A stretch of 64,000 nt of DNA from Mangrovimicrobium sp033283325 (lineage in GTDB: Bacteria > Pseudomonadota > Gammaproteobacteria > Pseudomonadales > Halieaceae), in contig JAWMQO010000002.1 in assembly GCA_033283325.1 (NCBI GenBank), positions 310,001 to 374,000 of the forward strand, read 5' to 3'. A program made the position numbers and the translations under genes. Below are positions 15,830 to 24,342 of the stretch, one piece after another. Below the pieces are notes generated by a model, which worked only from the letters and a program-made list of their open reading frames with translations, had not been told where the DNA came from and made no database searches. Numbering within the stretch: the stretch's first letter is position 1; each line of letters starts with the position of its first letter.

Positions 15830-16318
15830 TTACAGCTCCGTCTTGTCGTCGATATGGTCCAGGGGAAGCACCGTGCGCTGGACGACCCGGCGCAGCTCGA
15901 AACTGGAGTGCACGCCGGTGACGCCGGGGATGCGGGTGAGCTTGCCGAGCAGGAAGCGCTCGTAGTATTCCATGTCGGCGACCACCGCAGTCAGCAGGTA
16001 GTCCGCTGCCTGCCCGGTGACCACCGAGCACTGCATGACCTCGGGAAAACTCATCACCTGTTCCTCGAAGGCCTCGAAGCGGTCAGGCGTATGCCGGTCC
16101 ATGCTGATACCGATAAAGGCCGTCAGCTTGAGTCCGAGCCGGGACTGGTCGAGCAGGGTTACGTGGCCGCGAATCAGGCCGGATTCCTCCAAGCGCTTGA
16201 CCCGGCGTGAGCAGGGCGTGGGTGAAAGCCCCACCCGTTCCGCAAGCTCGAGGTTGGAGATGCGGGCGTTGCTCTGCATCAGGGCGAGGATGCGGCGGTC
16301 TGTGCGGTCGAGCTTCAT
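15830..16318 (-). CDS. Lrp/AsnC family transcriptional regulator
   Basis: This is an amino-acid-responsive DNA-binding regulator. Residues 1-60 form the HTH domain (LDRTDRRILALMQSNARISN, then LAERVGLSPTPCSRRVKRLE). The rest is the RAM ligand-binding and oligomerisation domain, with the family text TGQAADYLLTAVV. The length of 162 aa is standard. The gene diverges from leuA across a 386-bp AT-rich gap, so leuA and autoregulation are plausible targets; that is inference. Its 3' end directly abuts the palindromic array. Confidence 0.93.
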   Translation of the reverse strand: MKLDRTDRRILALMQSNARISNLELAERVGLSPTPCSRRVKRLEESGLIRGHVTLLDQSRLGLKLTAFIGISMDRHTPDRFEAFEEQVMSFPEVMQCSVVTGQAADYLLTAVVADMEYYERFLLGKLTRIPGVTGVHSSFELRRVVQRTVLPLDHIDDKTEL

Positions 16319-16360
16319 GGTGATCCTGTGCAGCTAAGGGCGACAGTTGTGTAATATATC

Positions 16361-16376
16361 ACCAATTTCAATTGGT
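16361..16376. promoter_or_regulatory. palindrome in the AT-rich lrp-leuA intergenic region
   Basis: ACCAATT-TC-AATTGGT lies about 45 bp upstream of the lrp start, in an AT-rich tract (16340-16440) that contrasts with the GC-rich genome. It could be an Lrp operator. The rest of the 16319-16704 gap holds GC hairpins (GCGGGG/CCCCGC 16487-16507; CCACCC/GGGTGG 16516-16532), a REP pair and a poorly defined leuA promoter. No leucine-rich leader peptide is evident. Confidence 0.4.
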
Positions 16377-16534
16377 AAAGTAGAGATATATTGCCCAATG
16401 ATTATCTTGGCGTGCAATATTTGCAATCATTCCCTAGGCGGATGGCCTTATAGTATCTATCAGGCTGGGCACTGCCTTTCCCATCTGCGGGGATTACCCT
16501 TCCCCGCTTCGGGCGCCACCCCACAAGGGTGGTA

Positions 16535-16592
16535 ATCGCTCACAGAGTGAGCTCCTACAGGCACACTTGTAGGAGCCCGCTCCGCAGGCGAT
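16535..16592. repeat. REP-like inverted pair upstream of leuA
   Basis: A reverse copy (16535-16558) and a forward copy (16569-16592) of a 24-bp motif, GTAGGAGC-GCTCCG-GGCGAT, face each other across 10 bp. Each copy has a small internal hairpin (for example CTCAC-AGA-GTGAG). This is the arrangement called BIME in other bacteria. Confidence 0.8.
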
Positions 16593-16704
16593 CCACAGGC
16601 CACGACCTCACGAGGGTAGCCGGGCACAGCCTCCCGAATTTACTGGATGTATCCAGAGACAATCGCAAGCAGCGAAAACAAGGTCGACAACAAGGAACAG
16701 CGCC

Positions 16705-18378
16705 GTGAGCCAGTTCGAGTACAGCAAGTACCAGCCCTTCCAGCCCATTCGCAAGACCGACCGGCGCTGGCCGGACCAGGTCATAGAGAAAGCCCCCCGC
16801 TGGGCCAGTGTCGACCTGCGCGATGGCAACCAGGCGCTGATCGAGCCGATGACGGCGCGGCAGAAGTCCCGCCTCTGGGACCTGCTGGTCAAGGTCGGTT
16901 TCAAGGAAATCGAGGTGGGATTCCCCTCAGCCTCCAGCCACGACTTTGACTTCGTGCGCGACCTGATCGAAAACGACCGCATCCCCGAGGACGTCACCGT
17001 GCAGGTGCTGGTCCAGGCGCGTCCCGAGTTGATCGAGAAAACCTTCAAGGCCCTGGAGGGCGTGCGCCGGGCCGTGGTGCACGTCTACAACTCCACCTCA
17101 ACCGTGCAGCGCGAGCAGGTTTTCGGCCTCGAGCGCCAGGGCATTATCGACATCGCCGTGAACGGTGCGAAGCTGGTGCAGGAGCACGCGGCGAAGTACC
17201 CGGATACCGAGTGGGTCTTCGAGTACTCGCCGGAGAGCTTTACCGGCACGGAACTCGATTTCGCCGTTGAAGTCTGCGACGCGGTCACCGCCGTATGGCA
17301 GCCGACCCCCGAGCACCCGGTGATCATCAACCTCCCCGCCACGGTGGAGATGAGCACGCCGAACGTCTACGCCGACCAGATCGAGTGGTTCTGCGATAAC
17401 GTCGCCCGCCGCGACAGCATCATTGTTTCCCTGCACACCCACAACGACCGCGGCTGTGCCGTGGCGGCTGCGGAACTCGGTGTCATGGCCGGGGCCGACC
17501 GGGTGGAAGGCACCCTGCTCGGCAACGGCGAGCGCACCGGGAACATGGACATCGTCACCATGGCGATGAACCTCTACAGCCAGGGCGTCGACCCGAAACT
17601 GGATCTGTCCAACATGGACGAGATCATCCAGACCTGTAAGGAATGCACCCAACTGCCGGTCCACCCGCGCCACCCCTGGGCCGGCGAGCTGGTTTTCACC
17701 GCCTTTTCCGGCAGCCACCAGGACGCGATCAAGAAGTGCCTGTCGCAACAGGATGGCCGCGAGTACTGGGAAGTGGCCTACCTGCCGATCGACCCGGCGG
17801 ACATCGGCCGTTCCTACCAGGAGGTCATCCGCATCAACAGCCAGTCCGGCAAGGGCGGTATCGCCTACGTGCTGGAGCGGGACTACGGCATCGCCATTCC
17901 CCGCTGGCTGCAGATAGACTTCAGCCCGGTGGTCCAGGCCTACGCCGAGCAGCAGGAGACCGAAGTCGGCTCCGAGGCGATTCACCAGCTGTTCCAGAAG
18001 ACCTACCTGAACGGCGCCGGTCGCTGGGATCTGGGCGACTACCAGGTCAACCGCGAGAACGGTGTGGATCGCCTGCAGGCGGAGCTCACCCGCGGCGGAG
18101 TCCGCGAGCAGATCGTCGGCAGCGGCAGCGGCGTCGTCGCCGCCTTCGTCGATGCGATGGAGAAGTTCACTGGCAAACAGATCGTGCTGGTGGAATACAG
18201 TGAGCACGCCCTGAGCCAGAGTGCCGACGCCGAGGCCATGTGTTACATCCAGCTCAATATCGCCGGCGAGCGCTACTGCGGCTGCGGCCGCAGCGACGAT
18301 ATCGTACAGGCCTCCCTGGACGGCATCCTGCGCGCTATCAACAAGGCCGCCGAAGCCGATTCGGAAGCCGCCGCCTGA
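16705..18378 (+). CDS. leuA: 2-isopropylmalate synthase
   Basis: This is the first committed enzyme of leucine synthesis, condensing 2-oxoisovalerate with acetyl-CoA. The TIM-barrel domain has the metal and substrate motif SVDLRDGNQALIEPM near the N-terminus and the second signature HTHNDRGCAVAAAELG with LLGNGERTGN. The C-terminal regulatory LeuA dimer domain (about residues 425-550) provides leucine feedback inhibition in the family. The length of 557 aa corresponds to the longer class found in Pseudomonas and Actinobacteria, not the 523-aa E. coli form. The start is GTG at 16705 after AAGGAA. It diverges from the Lrp gene. Confidence 0.95.
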   Translation: MSQFEYSKYQPFQPIRKTDRRWPDQVIEKAPRWASVDLRDGNQALIEPMTARQKSRLWDLLVKVGFKEIEVGFPSASSHDFDFVRDLIENDRIPEDVTVQVLVQARPELIEKTFKALEGVRRAVVHVYNSTSTVQREQVFGLERQGIIDIAVNGAKLVQEHAAKYPDTEWVFEYSPESFTGTELDFAVEVCDAVTAVWQPTPEHPVIINLPATVEMSTPNVYADQIEWFCDNVARRDSIIVSLHTHNDRGCAVAAAELGVMAGADRVEGTLLGNGERTGNMDIVTMAMNLYSQGVDPKLDLSNMDEIIQTCKECTQLPVHPRHPWAGELVFTAFSGSHQDAIKKCLSQQDGREYWEVAYLPIDPADIGRSYQEVIRINSQSGKGGIAYVLERDYGIAIPRWLQIDFSPVVQAYAEQQETEVGSEAIHQLFQKTYLNGAGRWDLGDYQVNRENGVDRLQAELTRGGVREQIVGSGSGVVAAFVDAMEKFTGKQIVLVEYSEHALSQSADAEAMCYIQLNIAGERYCGCGRSDDIVQASLDGILRAINKAAEADSEAAA

Positions 18379-18397
18379 CGGTCACGCCCCGGCCCTT

Positions 18398-18458
18398 GCA
18401 GGAGCCAGCTCCGTGGGCGATCGGCTCGGGTGCTATCGCCCACACAGTGCGCTCCTGC
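18398..18458. repeat. REP-like inverted pair after leuA
   Basis: A forward copy (18398-18421, GCAGGAGCCAGCTCCGTGGG...) and a reverse copy (18435-18458) of the 24-bp REP motif flank 13 bp. They lie between the convergent leuA and symporter genes, where they may act as a transcript-end structure. Confidence 0.8.
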
Positions 18459-18471
18459 CGGGTTTGGCGAT

Positions 18472-19818
18472 TCAGTAGGGGTGCCGCTGGAAGTAGTCTT
18501 TCGCGGCCTCAACTACCCGCGGCGCCAACAGCAGGGTCGCGGTCATTGTCGGTATCGTCATCAGGCCGTAGCAGCCCGAGATGATATTCCACACCACCTC
18601 CAGGCTAACCACCGAACCGAAAACCACGGTAGCGATGAAAAACCAGCGATAGTGGTGCTGGTGTTGCGCCCCGAAGAGGAAGCCGAAACACTTCGCGCCG
18701 TAGTACCACATGGTGAACATCGTGGTAGTGCTGAGGACCAAAGCCACCAGAGCCAGCAGCCATCCCCCGATGGTTCCCAGTTCCTGGCGGAAGGAATCCA
18801 GGGTCAGGCTGACGCCGCTGAGACCTCCGGTTTCCTGCCAGTTGCCCGCGATCAGGATCACCAGGGCGGTACAGGTACATACGATCAGTGTATCGATGAC
18901 CGGCCCGAGGGAGGCCACCAGGCCCTCGCGGACCGGCTCGCTGGTGCGGGCGGCGCCGTGGGCCATGACCTCGGTACCGACACCGGCCTCGTTAGAGAAC
19001 ACTGCCCGGCTGACCCCGATGAGCGCAACGCCGAGCACCCCCCCGCCCACTGCCTGCGGATTGAAAGCCTCGCTGACGATACTGCCGAGCAGCGCCGGCA
19101 CCTGCCCGGCGTGGGTGATCAGCACCAGCAGGGTCATGAGCAGGTAGAGCACGACCATCGCCGGCACCAGGGAGACCGCCACGTGGGCCACCCGCTGCAG
19201 GCCGCCGAAAACTACTCCGCCCACCACCAGGGCGGTAGCGACGCCGATCATCGCGTCACTGCGGAAAGATCCCTGCGCTCCCAGCAGGGTCTCGTTGATC
19301 ACCACCGTGAGCTGGTTGGCCTGGTAGATGGGCAGGGTACCGACCAGGCCGACCACCGCGAACATGATTGCCAGCGGATAGAAGCGCTTGGGCAGGCCCT
19401 CGCGAATCATGTACATCGGTCCGCCCTGCAGGCGGCCGAGGCTGTCGTTGCCGCGGTACATCACCCCGAGGCTGCAGGTGAAGAACTTGGTGGCGATGCC
19501 GACCAGGGCAGACAGCCACATCCAGAACACCGCTCCCGGCCCCCCGGCGGACACCGCCAGCGCGACGCCTGAAATATTGCCGAGCCCGAGGGTGCCCGAG
19601 AGCGCCGCGGCCAGGGCCTGCCCATGGCTCAGCTCACCGGGCGCCGAGGGAGTGCTGTGACGGCCCAGAACCAGGCCGATGGCGTGGCCGAGATGGCGGT
19701 AGGGAAGCAGTCGGGAGAAAGCGGCGAAGAAGAGGCCGCCGCCGAGCAGGGCGATTACCAGCGGGGTGCTCCAGACTGCGCCTGCGAAGTGGGCGGACCA
19801 CTGCTGTAATAAATCCAT
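18472..19818 (-). CDS. sodium:alanine/glycine symporter, AGCS family
   Basis: This is an inner-membrane Na+-coupled importer of alanine or glycine. It has 448 aa with about ten hydrophobic helices. The AGCS signature is visible early as ALSGTLGLGNISGVALAVSAGGPGAVFWMW, here split across two helices, and FSNEAGVGTEVMAHGAA is the second conserved block. The neighbours are unrelated in function (leuA convergent, a membrane protein divergent), so substrate comes only from the family. Confidence 0.92.
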   Translation of the reverse strand: MDLLQQWSAHFAGAVWSTPLVIALLGGGLFFAAFSRLLPYRHLGHAIGLVLGRHSTPSAPGELSHGQALAAALSGTLGLGNISGVALAVSAGGPGAVFWMWLSALVGIATKFFTCSLGVMYRGNDSLGRLQGGPMYMIREGLPKRFYPLAIMFAVVGLVGTLPIYQANQLTVVINETLLGAQGSFRSDAMIGVATALVVGGVVFGGLQRVAHVAVSLVPAMVVLYLLMTLLVLITHAGQVPALLGSIVSEAFNPQAVGGGVLGVALIGVSRAVFSNEAGVGTEVMAHGAARTSEPVREGLVASLGPVIDTLIVCTCTALVILIAGNWQETGGLSGVSLTLDSFRQELGTIGGWLLALVALVLSTTTMFTMWYYGAKCFGFLFGAQHQHHYRWFFIATVVFGSVVSLEVVWNIISGCYGLMTIPTMTATLLLAPRVVEAAKDYFQRHPY

Positions 19819-19994
19819 GTATCTCCTTTTAACTGCGTGAATGCCACGCGGTGAACCGGCGCCGCTGAAGTTTCACCCTAACACAGCCCCCGGCCGCCCG
19901 ATCCACTCCTGAAGCGCACGCCGCGCGGGCGATCACAGGGCATGGAAGGTGTTCAGCAGCCCAATCGCGCAGGGAGGTGCACTCCTTTAGCCTT

Positions 19995-20018
19995 GTAGGA
20001 GCCCGCTCCGCGGGCGAT
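19995..20018 (+). repeat. single REP-like element
   Basis: One forward copy of the 24-bp REP motif, with the internal hairpin CCCGC-TCC-GCGGG, stands alone in the 237-bp gap between the symporter and the next gene. Apart from this, 19819-20055 shows no gene or clear promoter. Confidence 0.7.
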
Positions 20019-20055
20019 CATGGTCCGGCCAGGATGTCTGGAGGTGCCAAAGCCC

Positions 20056-20736
20056 ATGAACCCGCTCCCGATCGCTCTATGGGCCGCCCTCCTGCCCTTC
20101 CTGGCGGTTCATCTCACCTACCTGCTGGCCGCCACTTTCGAGATCGTGCCCTGGTGCCTGCCCTACATCGATAGCTGTACTTCCATCAGCGCCACCGGCC
20201 GGCACCCACCCGCGAGCTATCTGTTTCGCGCAAGCATGCTGCCAGCCGCCCTGCTCCTGCTGGCCTACTGGTGGCTCAATGCGGTTTGGCTGCGGGCGCG
20301 GCTCGGCGCTGGAGGACAGTCGGCTGGCTACCTCCAGGCGATGCTGTGGCTGGCGGCAGTGGCGAGCGTGGGACTGGTTCTCTACGTGACAGTGCTGGGG
20401 GAAGCCGGCGAGCGCTGGCAGCACCTGCGCCGCATCGGCATCGTGCTGTTCTTCAGTTTCACCTACATGTCCCAGTTGCTGCTGTGGAGCGTGATTCATC
20501 GCGCCGGAGAACGACTGGAGCACCTGCGTAAACTGGCACGGGGGATGGCCTTCCTGTGTATCCTGCTGCTCTGCGTGGGGCTGCTCACCGTGTTCCTGGA
20601 CGCGAGAGACCCGGTGGCCTACGACGAGGTGGAAGACGCTTTCGAGTGGTGGCTCGCGCTGTTGCTGCAAGGCAACGTCCTGCTGGGCTACCTGATGTGG
20701 CGGCGCGATGGTTGGCGCCTCGAGGTCCGGCCCTGA
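20056..20736 (+). CDS. six-helix membrane protein, possibly Frag1/DRAM/Sfk1-like
   Basis: I do not recognise a characterised orthologue. The 226-aa protein has about six hydrophobic helices. After the first helix there is an extracytoplasmic loop with LPYIDS and later TGRHPPASYLF. This resembles the PYISDTG...PPES.LF block of Frag1/DRAM/Sfk1 proteins, whose bacterial function is unknown. The start is taken as ATG at 20056, after GGAGG at 20039-20043 with a rather long spacing. The ATG at 20020 is also in frame but lies at a REP element. It is followed 83 bp later by a dehydratase gene. Confidence 0.6.
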   Translation: MNPLPIALWAALLPFLAVHLTYLLAATFEIVPWCLPYIDSCTSISATGRHPPASYLFRASMLPAALLLLAYWWLNAVWLRARLGAGGQSAGYLQAMLWLAAVASVGLVLYVTVLGEAGERWQHLRRIGIVLFFSFTYMSQLLLWSVIHRAGERLEHLRKLARGMAFLCILLLCVGLLTVFLDARDPVAYDEVEDAFEWWLALLLQGNVLLGYLMWRRDGWRLEVRP

Positions 20737-20818
20737 GGGCGTGGCAGCGAGCCCGGGCTGCTACAATGCGGTGCTTGATTCAGGGAGCCAGCGGCTCCGC
20801 GAGACCCAGGGAGTCCCC

Positions 20819-21775
20819 ATGCCACAGCGCCCTGCAGCGCCCACACTGGCCGATATCAGCACGGCCCACCAGCGTATTGCCCAGCACATCCACCGCACAC
20901 CGGTCATGCACAGCCGGTTGCTGGATGAGCTCAGCGGATCGCAGGTCCGCTTCAAGTGCGAACACCTGCAGCGTATCGGTGCATTCAAGGCCCGCGGCGC
21001 CTTTAATGCGGTGCTCGGACTGGACGCCGAGAGTGCCGCCCGCGGTGTGCTTACCCACTCGTCCGGCAACCATGGCGCCGCACTGGCGCTGGCGGCAGCT
21101 ACCCGGGGCATTCCCGCTCATATTGTCATGCCCGCCAATGCCCCCGCCGCCAAGCGCGCGGCGGTGGCCGCTTACGGGGGTACCATCGTCGAATGCGAGC
21201 CGACCCTGGCGAGCAGGGAGAGTACCGCCCGGGAGTTGATGGAGCGCACTGGCGCCCACCAGGTGCATCCCTACAACGATCCGCGCGTCATCGCCGGCCA
21301 GGGCACGGTGGCCCTGGAGCTGCTGGAGCAGGAACCGCAGCTCCAGGTTATAGCGGTTCCGGTGGGCGGCGGCGGCCTGTTGTCAGGTGTCGCCACGGTG
21401 ATCAAGGCCCTGCGGCCGGAAATCGAGGTGATCGGGGTGGAGCCCGCCGGCGCCGACGACGCCTTCCGTTCCTTCGGCTTCGGCGAACTGCAGGGCCAGC
21501 CTGACCCCCGAACGATTGCCGACGGCCTGCGCGGCGCGCTGGGTGAGCTGAACTTCGAGATCATCCGTAAACACGTGGATACCATTGTGACGGTTACCGA
21601 CGAGGAAATCGTCGAGGCCATGCAGCTCCTCTGGTCACGCATGAAGCAGGTCGTGGAACCGTCCGGTGCAGTAAGCTTCGCCGCCCTGCTGGCCCATCCG
21701 GAGCGCTTTGCCGGGCGCCGCGCCGGGGTCATAATCAGTGGCGGCAACGTGGATATCCATTCACTACCCTGGTAG
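20819..21775 (+). CDS. PLP-dependent serine/threonine dehydratase or serine racemase-like enzyme
   Basis: This is a fold-type II PLP enzyme that deaminates or racemises hydroxy-amino acids. The Schiff-base lysine is K57 in GAFKARGAFN. The Asn loop is THSSGNHGAALA and the phosphate-binding loop is VGGGGLLSG. The 318-aa length lacks the C-terminal ACT-like domain of biosynthetic IlvA, so it is catabolic or racemase-like. The ATG at 20819 follows AGGGAG. Family membership is clear. Which of threonine ammonia-lyase, serine dehydratase or serine racemase it is cannot be decided from the sequence alone. Confidence 0.88.
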   Translation: MPQRPAAPTLADISTAHQRIAQHIHRTPVMHSRLLDELSGSQVRFKCEHLQRIGAFKARGAFNAVLGLDAESAARGVLTHSSGNHGAALALAAATRGIPAHIVMPANAPAAKRAAVAAYGGTIVECEPTLASRESTARELMERTGAHQVHPYNDPRVIAGQGTVALELLEQEPQLQVIAVPVGGGGLLSGVATVIKALRPEIEVIGVEPAGADDAFRSFGFGELQGQPDPRTIADGLRGALGELNFEIIRKHVDTIVTVTDEEIVEAMQLLWSRMKQVVEPSGAVSFAALLAHPERFAGRRAGVIISGGNVDIHSLPW

Positions 21776-21822
21776 CGGGCTGCCAGTGGCCTGCTACCGG
21801 GAGAGCACCCGGGGGAGAGAGC

Positions 21823-22671
21823 ATGCGTCGCGAAGCGCGAATCATGCGATGGATCGCAGTGGGCCTGGCCATGGTATTGCTGGCGGCATGCAGCAGTACC
21901 ACTTTCATCTACAATCGCCTCGACTTCTTCATCCCCTGGCAGGTCGGCAAGTATGTGGATCTGGACCGTGTCCAGGAACGGCACCTCGACGACCTCCTGC
22001 TCCCCTTCCTGCGCTGGCACCGCCAGGAGGAGCTGCCGGTCTACCTCGCCTGGCTGGAAGAAGTTGAAACGCAGCTCGACCGGGAAATAAGCCCGGAGCA
22101 GCTGGCGGCGCTGGGCGAGGAGATGCAGGTCGCGTGGTCGCGGATTGAGGCGCGGGGCCTCGATTGGATGATCGGCGTCGGCGAGGCCCTGGACGACGAG
22201 CAGGTAGCCGAGTTCATGGAGAGCCTGTGGGAGAAGCAGGAAGAATACGAGGAAGACGACCTTTCCCGCGACGATGACGAATACCGCGCGGATTTGCGGG
22301 AAAACCTGGAAGACAATATCGAGGACTTTCTCGGCCGCATCAATGACGAACAGGAGGCGATGCTTGACGAGGCCGCCAGCCAGTTGTGGCGCGCGGACCG
22401 GGCCTGGCTGGCAGAGCGGGCGCGTTGGCTGGAGCGGCTCGGGGAAATCCTCCAGCGTGAACCCGGCTGGCAGGATGAACTGCGCGCGGCGATTGCCAGC
22501 CGCGAGTACTTCGACTCCCCGGAGTACCTGGCGACCTATGAGCACAACTCCGCGCTCATGTTTGCAGTGGTCGCGCGGGTCCTGAACGGGCGGACCGAGC
22601 ACCAGGACAGGCATTTGCGTCACAAGTTGCACAGACTACAGCAGGATCTGGAAAAACTGATTGCCGAATGA
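21823..22671 (+). CDS. DUF6279-type lipoprotein
   Basis: This is a predicted lipoprotein of unknown function. It has a short charged N-terminus, a hydrophobic signal and lipobox LLAAC (the Cys after VLLAA). The mature part begins with STTFIYNRLDFFIPW, typical of this family, and is otherwise helical and very rich in Glu, Asp and Arg, with coiled-coil character (for example EKQEEYEEDDLSRDDDE). The length is 282 aa. The ATG at 21823 follows GGGGGAGAG. It is followed closely by a DUF1653 gene. Confidence 0.75.
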   Translation: MRREARIMRWIAVGLAMVLLAACSSTTFIYNRLDFFIPWQVGKYVDLDRVQERHLDDLLLPFLRWHRQEELPVYLAWLEEVETQLDREISPEQLAALGEEMQVAWSRIEARGLDWMIGVGEALDDEQVAEFMESLWEKQEEYEEDDLSRDDDEYRADLRENLEDNIEDFLGRINDEQEAMLDEAASQLWRADRAWLAERARWLERLGEILQREPGWQDELRAAIASREYFDSPEYLATYEHNSALMFAVVARVLNGRTEHQDRHLRHKLHRLQQDLEKLIAE

Positions 22672-22699
22672 ATTTTCGCAGAACCCGGGAACAAGCGTA

Positions 22700-22921
22700 A
22701 TGGAACAGTCGAGGGTGAAACCCGGCAAGTACCGCCATTTCAAGGGCGGAGAATACGAGGTACACGGTGTGGCGCGGCACTCCGAGAGCGGAGATTTGCT
22801 GGTGGTCTACACTCCCCTCTACGGCGAGGGTGGCCTGTGGGTCCGGCCGCTTGGCATGTTCGAGGAATGCGTGGTGCGCGAGGGCCGGGAGGTCCCCCGC
22901 TTCGAATACATCGGCCCCTAG
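22700..22921 (+). CDS. DUF1653 family small protein
   Basis: This 73-aa protein is of unknown function. The family pattern is clear: KPGKYRHFKGGEYEVHGVARHSE is the core block, here starting at residue 6, followed by VVYTPLYGE, LWVRPLGMFEE and a closing PRFEYIG. It is probably a small beta-barrel. The ATG at 22700 begins MEQSRVKPG. Its stop codon shares the tetranucleotide CTAG with the stop of the convergent reductase gene. Confidence 0.85.
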   Translation: MEQSRVKPGKYRHFKGGEYEVHGVARHSESGDLLVVYTPLYGEGGLWVRPLGMFEECVVREGREVPRFEYIGP

Positions 22922-23946
22922 GGCTGCCTTTTTACCGTCACTGTGTAGTTCTCGTCGAGGGGGAAGCTGACGCCGGACACCGGGCGGGGGCTGTAGTGCT
23001 GCTCCAGGGCGCTGATCTCCGCGTCGCCAAGTTGCAGATCGAGAGCGCTGAGGGCGCTGCCGAGATGCCCGGGTTTGGTAGCGCCGATGATTGGGGCGCT
23101 GACTTCAGGCTTGTGCAGCACCCAGGCCAGCGCCACTTCCGCGGGGCTGACACCGCGTTTCCCGGCGATTTCGGCAACAGTGTCGGCGATGGCCCGGTCG
23201 CTCGCCGCGTAGTCGCCCAGGGCTGAACTGTAGCGATTGGCCCGGGTGCGTGGCGTCTCGGCGCCGGACGGGCGAACCAGTCGCCCGCCGGCCAGCGGGC
23301 TCCAGGGAATCACCCCCACCCCCATGTCCCGGCACAGCGGCAACATTTCGCGCTCTTCCTCGCGATAGAGCAGGTTGTATTGCGGCTGCATCGAAACGAA
23401 AGGCGTCCAGCCCTGCTGTCTGGCCACGTACTGCATTTTGGAGAACTGCCAGGCCATCATCGAGGAGGCGCCGATGTAGCGCGCCTTGCCGGCTTTCACG
23501 ATGTCGTGGAGCGCTTCCATCGTCTCTTCCACCGGCGAAGTCTCGTCGAAGCGGTGAATCTGGAACAGGTCGACATGATCCATGCCCAGGCGGGTCAGGC
23601 TGTCATCGATCGCGCTGAACAGCGCCTTGCGCGAGAGCCCGCCGGTGTTGGGCGCATTGCGCCAGGCCCCGTAGGCCTTGGTGGCGACCACGATTTCATC
23701 GCGCTTCGCCATCTCGCGCAGTATCCGGCCGGTAATTTCCTCGGAGCTGCCGGCGGTGTAGATATTGGCGGTGTCGAAAAAATTGATACCCGCTTCCAGT
23801 GCCTGGTGGAAATAGGGGCGGCACTCGCGCTCGTCCAGCACCCAGTCCCAGAAACTGCCGCCCCGCGCGGCATCGCCGAAACTCATGCAGCCCAGGCAGA
23901 GGCGGGAAATCCGCAGGCCGGTGTTACCGAGCGTTGTGTATTCCAT
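22918..23946 (-). CDS. aldo/keto reductase
   Basis: This is an NADPH-dependent oxidoreductase of the AKR superfamily, related to YajO/Tas-like and AKR13/14-type members. It has a TIM barrel with N-terminal YTTLGNTGLRISRLCLGC. The catalytic tetrad Asp and Tyr lie in FFDTANIYTAGSSEE, the Lys in VVATKAYG, and the His in DLFQIHRFD. The length is 342 aa. The ATG at 23946 follows GGAG with 7-nt spacing; the frame is open further upstream across the DUF3127 gene but is not family-like. The substrate is unknown. Confidence 0.9.
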   Translation of the reverse strand: MEYTTLGNTGLRISRLCLGCMSFGDAARGGSFWDWVLDERECRPYFHQALEAGINFFDTANIYTAGSSEEITGRILREMAKRDEIVVATKAYGAWRNAPNTGGLSRKALFSAIDDSLTRLGMDHVDLFQIHRFDETSPVEETMEALHDIVKAGKARYIGASSMMAWQFSKMQYVARQQGWTPFVSMQPQYNLLYREEEREMLPLCRDMGVGVIPWSPLAGGRLVRPSGAETPRTRANRYSSALGDYAASDRAIADTVAEIAGKRGVSPAEVALAWVLHKPEVSAPIIGATKPGHLGSALSALDLQLGDAEISALEQHYSPRPVSGVSFPLDENYTVTVKRQP

Positions 23947-23980
23947 GGAATCGCTCCATTCCGCGGGGGTGGGTGGGACG

Positions 23981-24328
23981 CTAGAAGGGAATATCGCTGT
24001 CGCCGAAGTCGTCGGGGGTGGGGTAAGGCGGCGCCTCGGCGTAATCCGGTCCGGCTGACGCAGCCTGGCTTTCCACCCGCCAACCCTGCAGGTTATTGAA
24101 GTAGCGCCCGTTGTATTCACGACCGCGAATGTCGAAGGTGACGGTCACCTCCTGCCCCGGTGCAAGGTTATCCAGCAGGGCGATCTTGTCCTGCACGAAC
24201 TCGATGAGGATTTCCTGCGGGTACTTGCCGTCCTCCACGGTCACCACCATTTCGCGCTTGGTGAAGCCGCTGTTGAAGGTCTTGGGTTCGAAAATCAGCT
24301 TGATCTTGCCGGTGAGTTCATAAGCCAT
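23981..24328 (-). CDS. DUF3127 protein with SSB-like C-terminal tip
   Basis: This 115-aa protein belongs to a small family of unknown role with a likely OB-type beta fold. It starts MAYELTGKIKLIFEPKTFNS and has TKREMVVTVEDGKYPQ and VTVTFDIRGREYNGRYFNNL. A flexible Pro-rich, acidic linker ends in DFGDSDIPF, closely matching the acidic tip (DDDIPF) that bacterial SSB uses to bind partner proteins. DNA binding is inference from this tail and the fold. It is located 14 bp after the ilvD stop and transcribed in the same direction. Confidence 0.8.
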   Translation of the reverse strand: MAYELTGKIKLIFEPKTFNSGFTKREMVVTVEDGKYPQEILIEFVQDKIALLDNLAPGQEVTVTFDIRGREYNGRYFNNLQGWRVESQAASAGPDYAEAPPYPTPDDFGDSDIPF

Positions 24329-24342
24329 TAAATCAGTTCCAG

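Noticed and set aside
16347..16535. Short open frame upstream of leuA as a leucine attenuation leader peptide
   Set aside because: It has no run of leucine codons and no ordered terminator/antiterminator pair.
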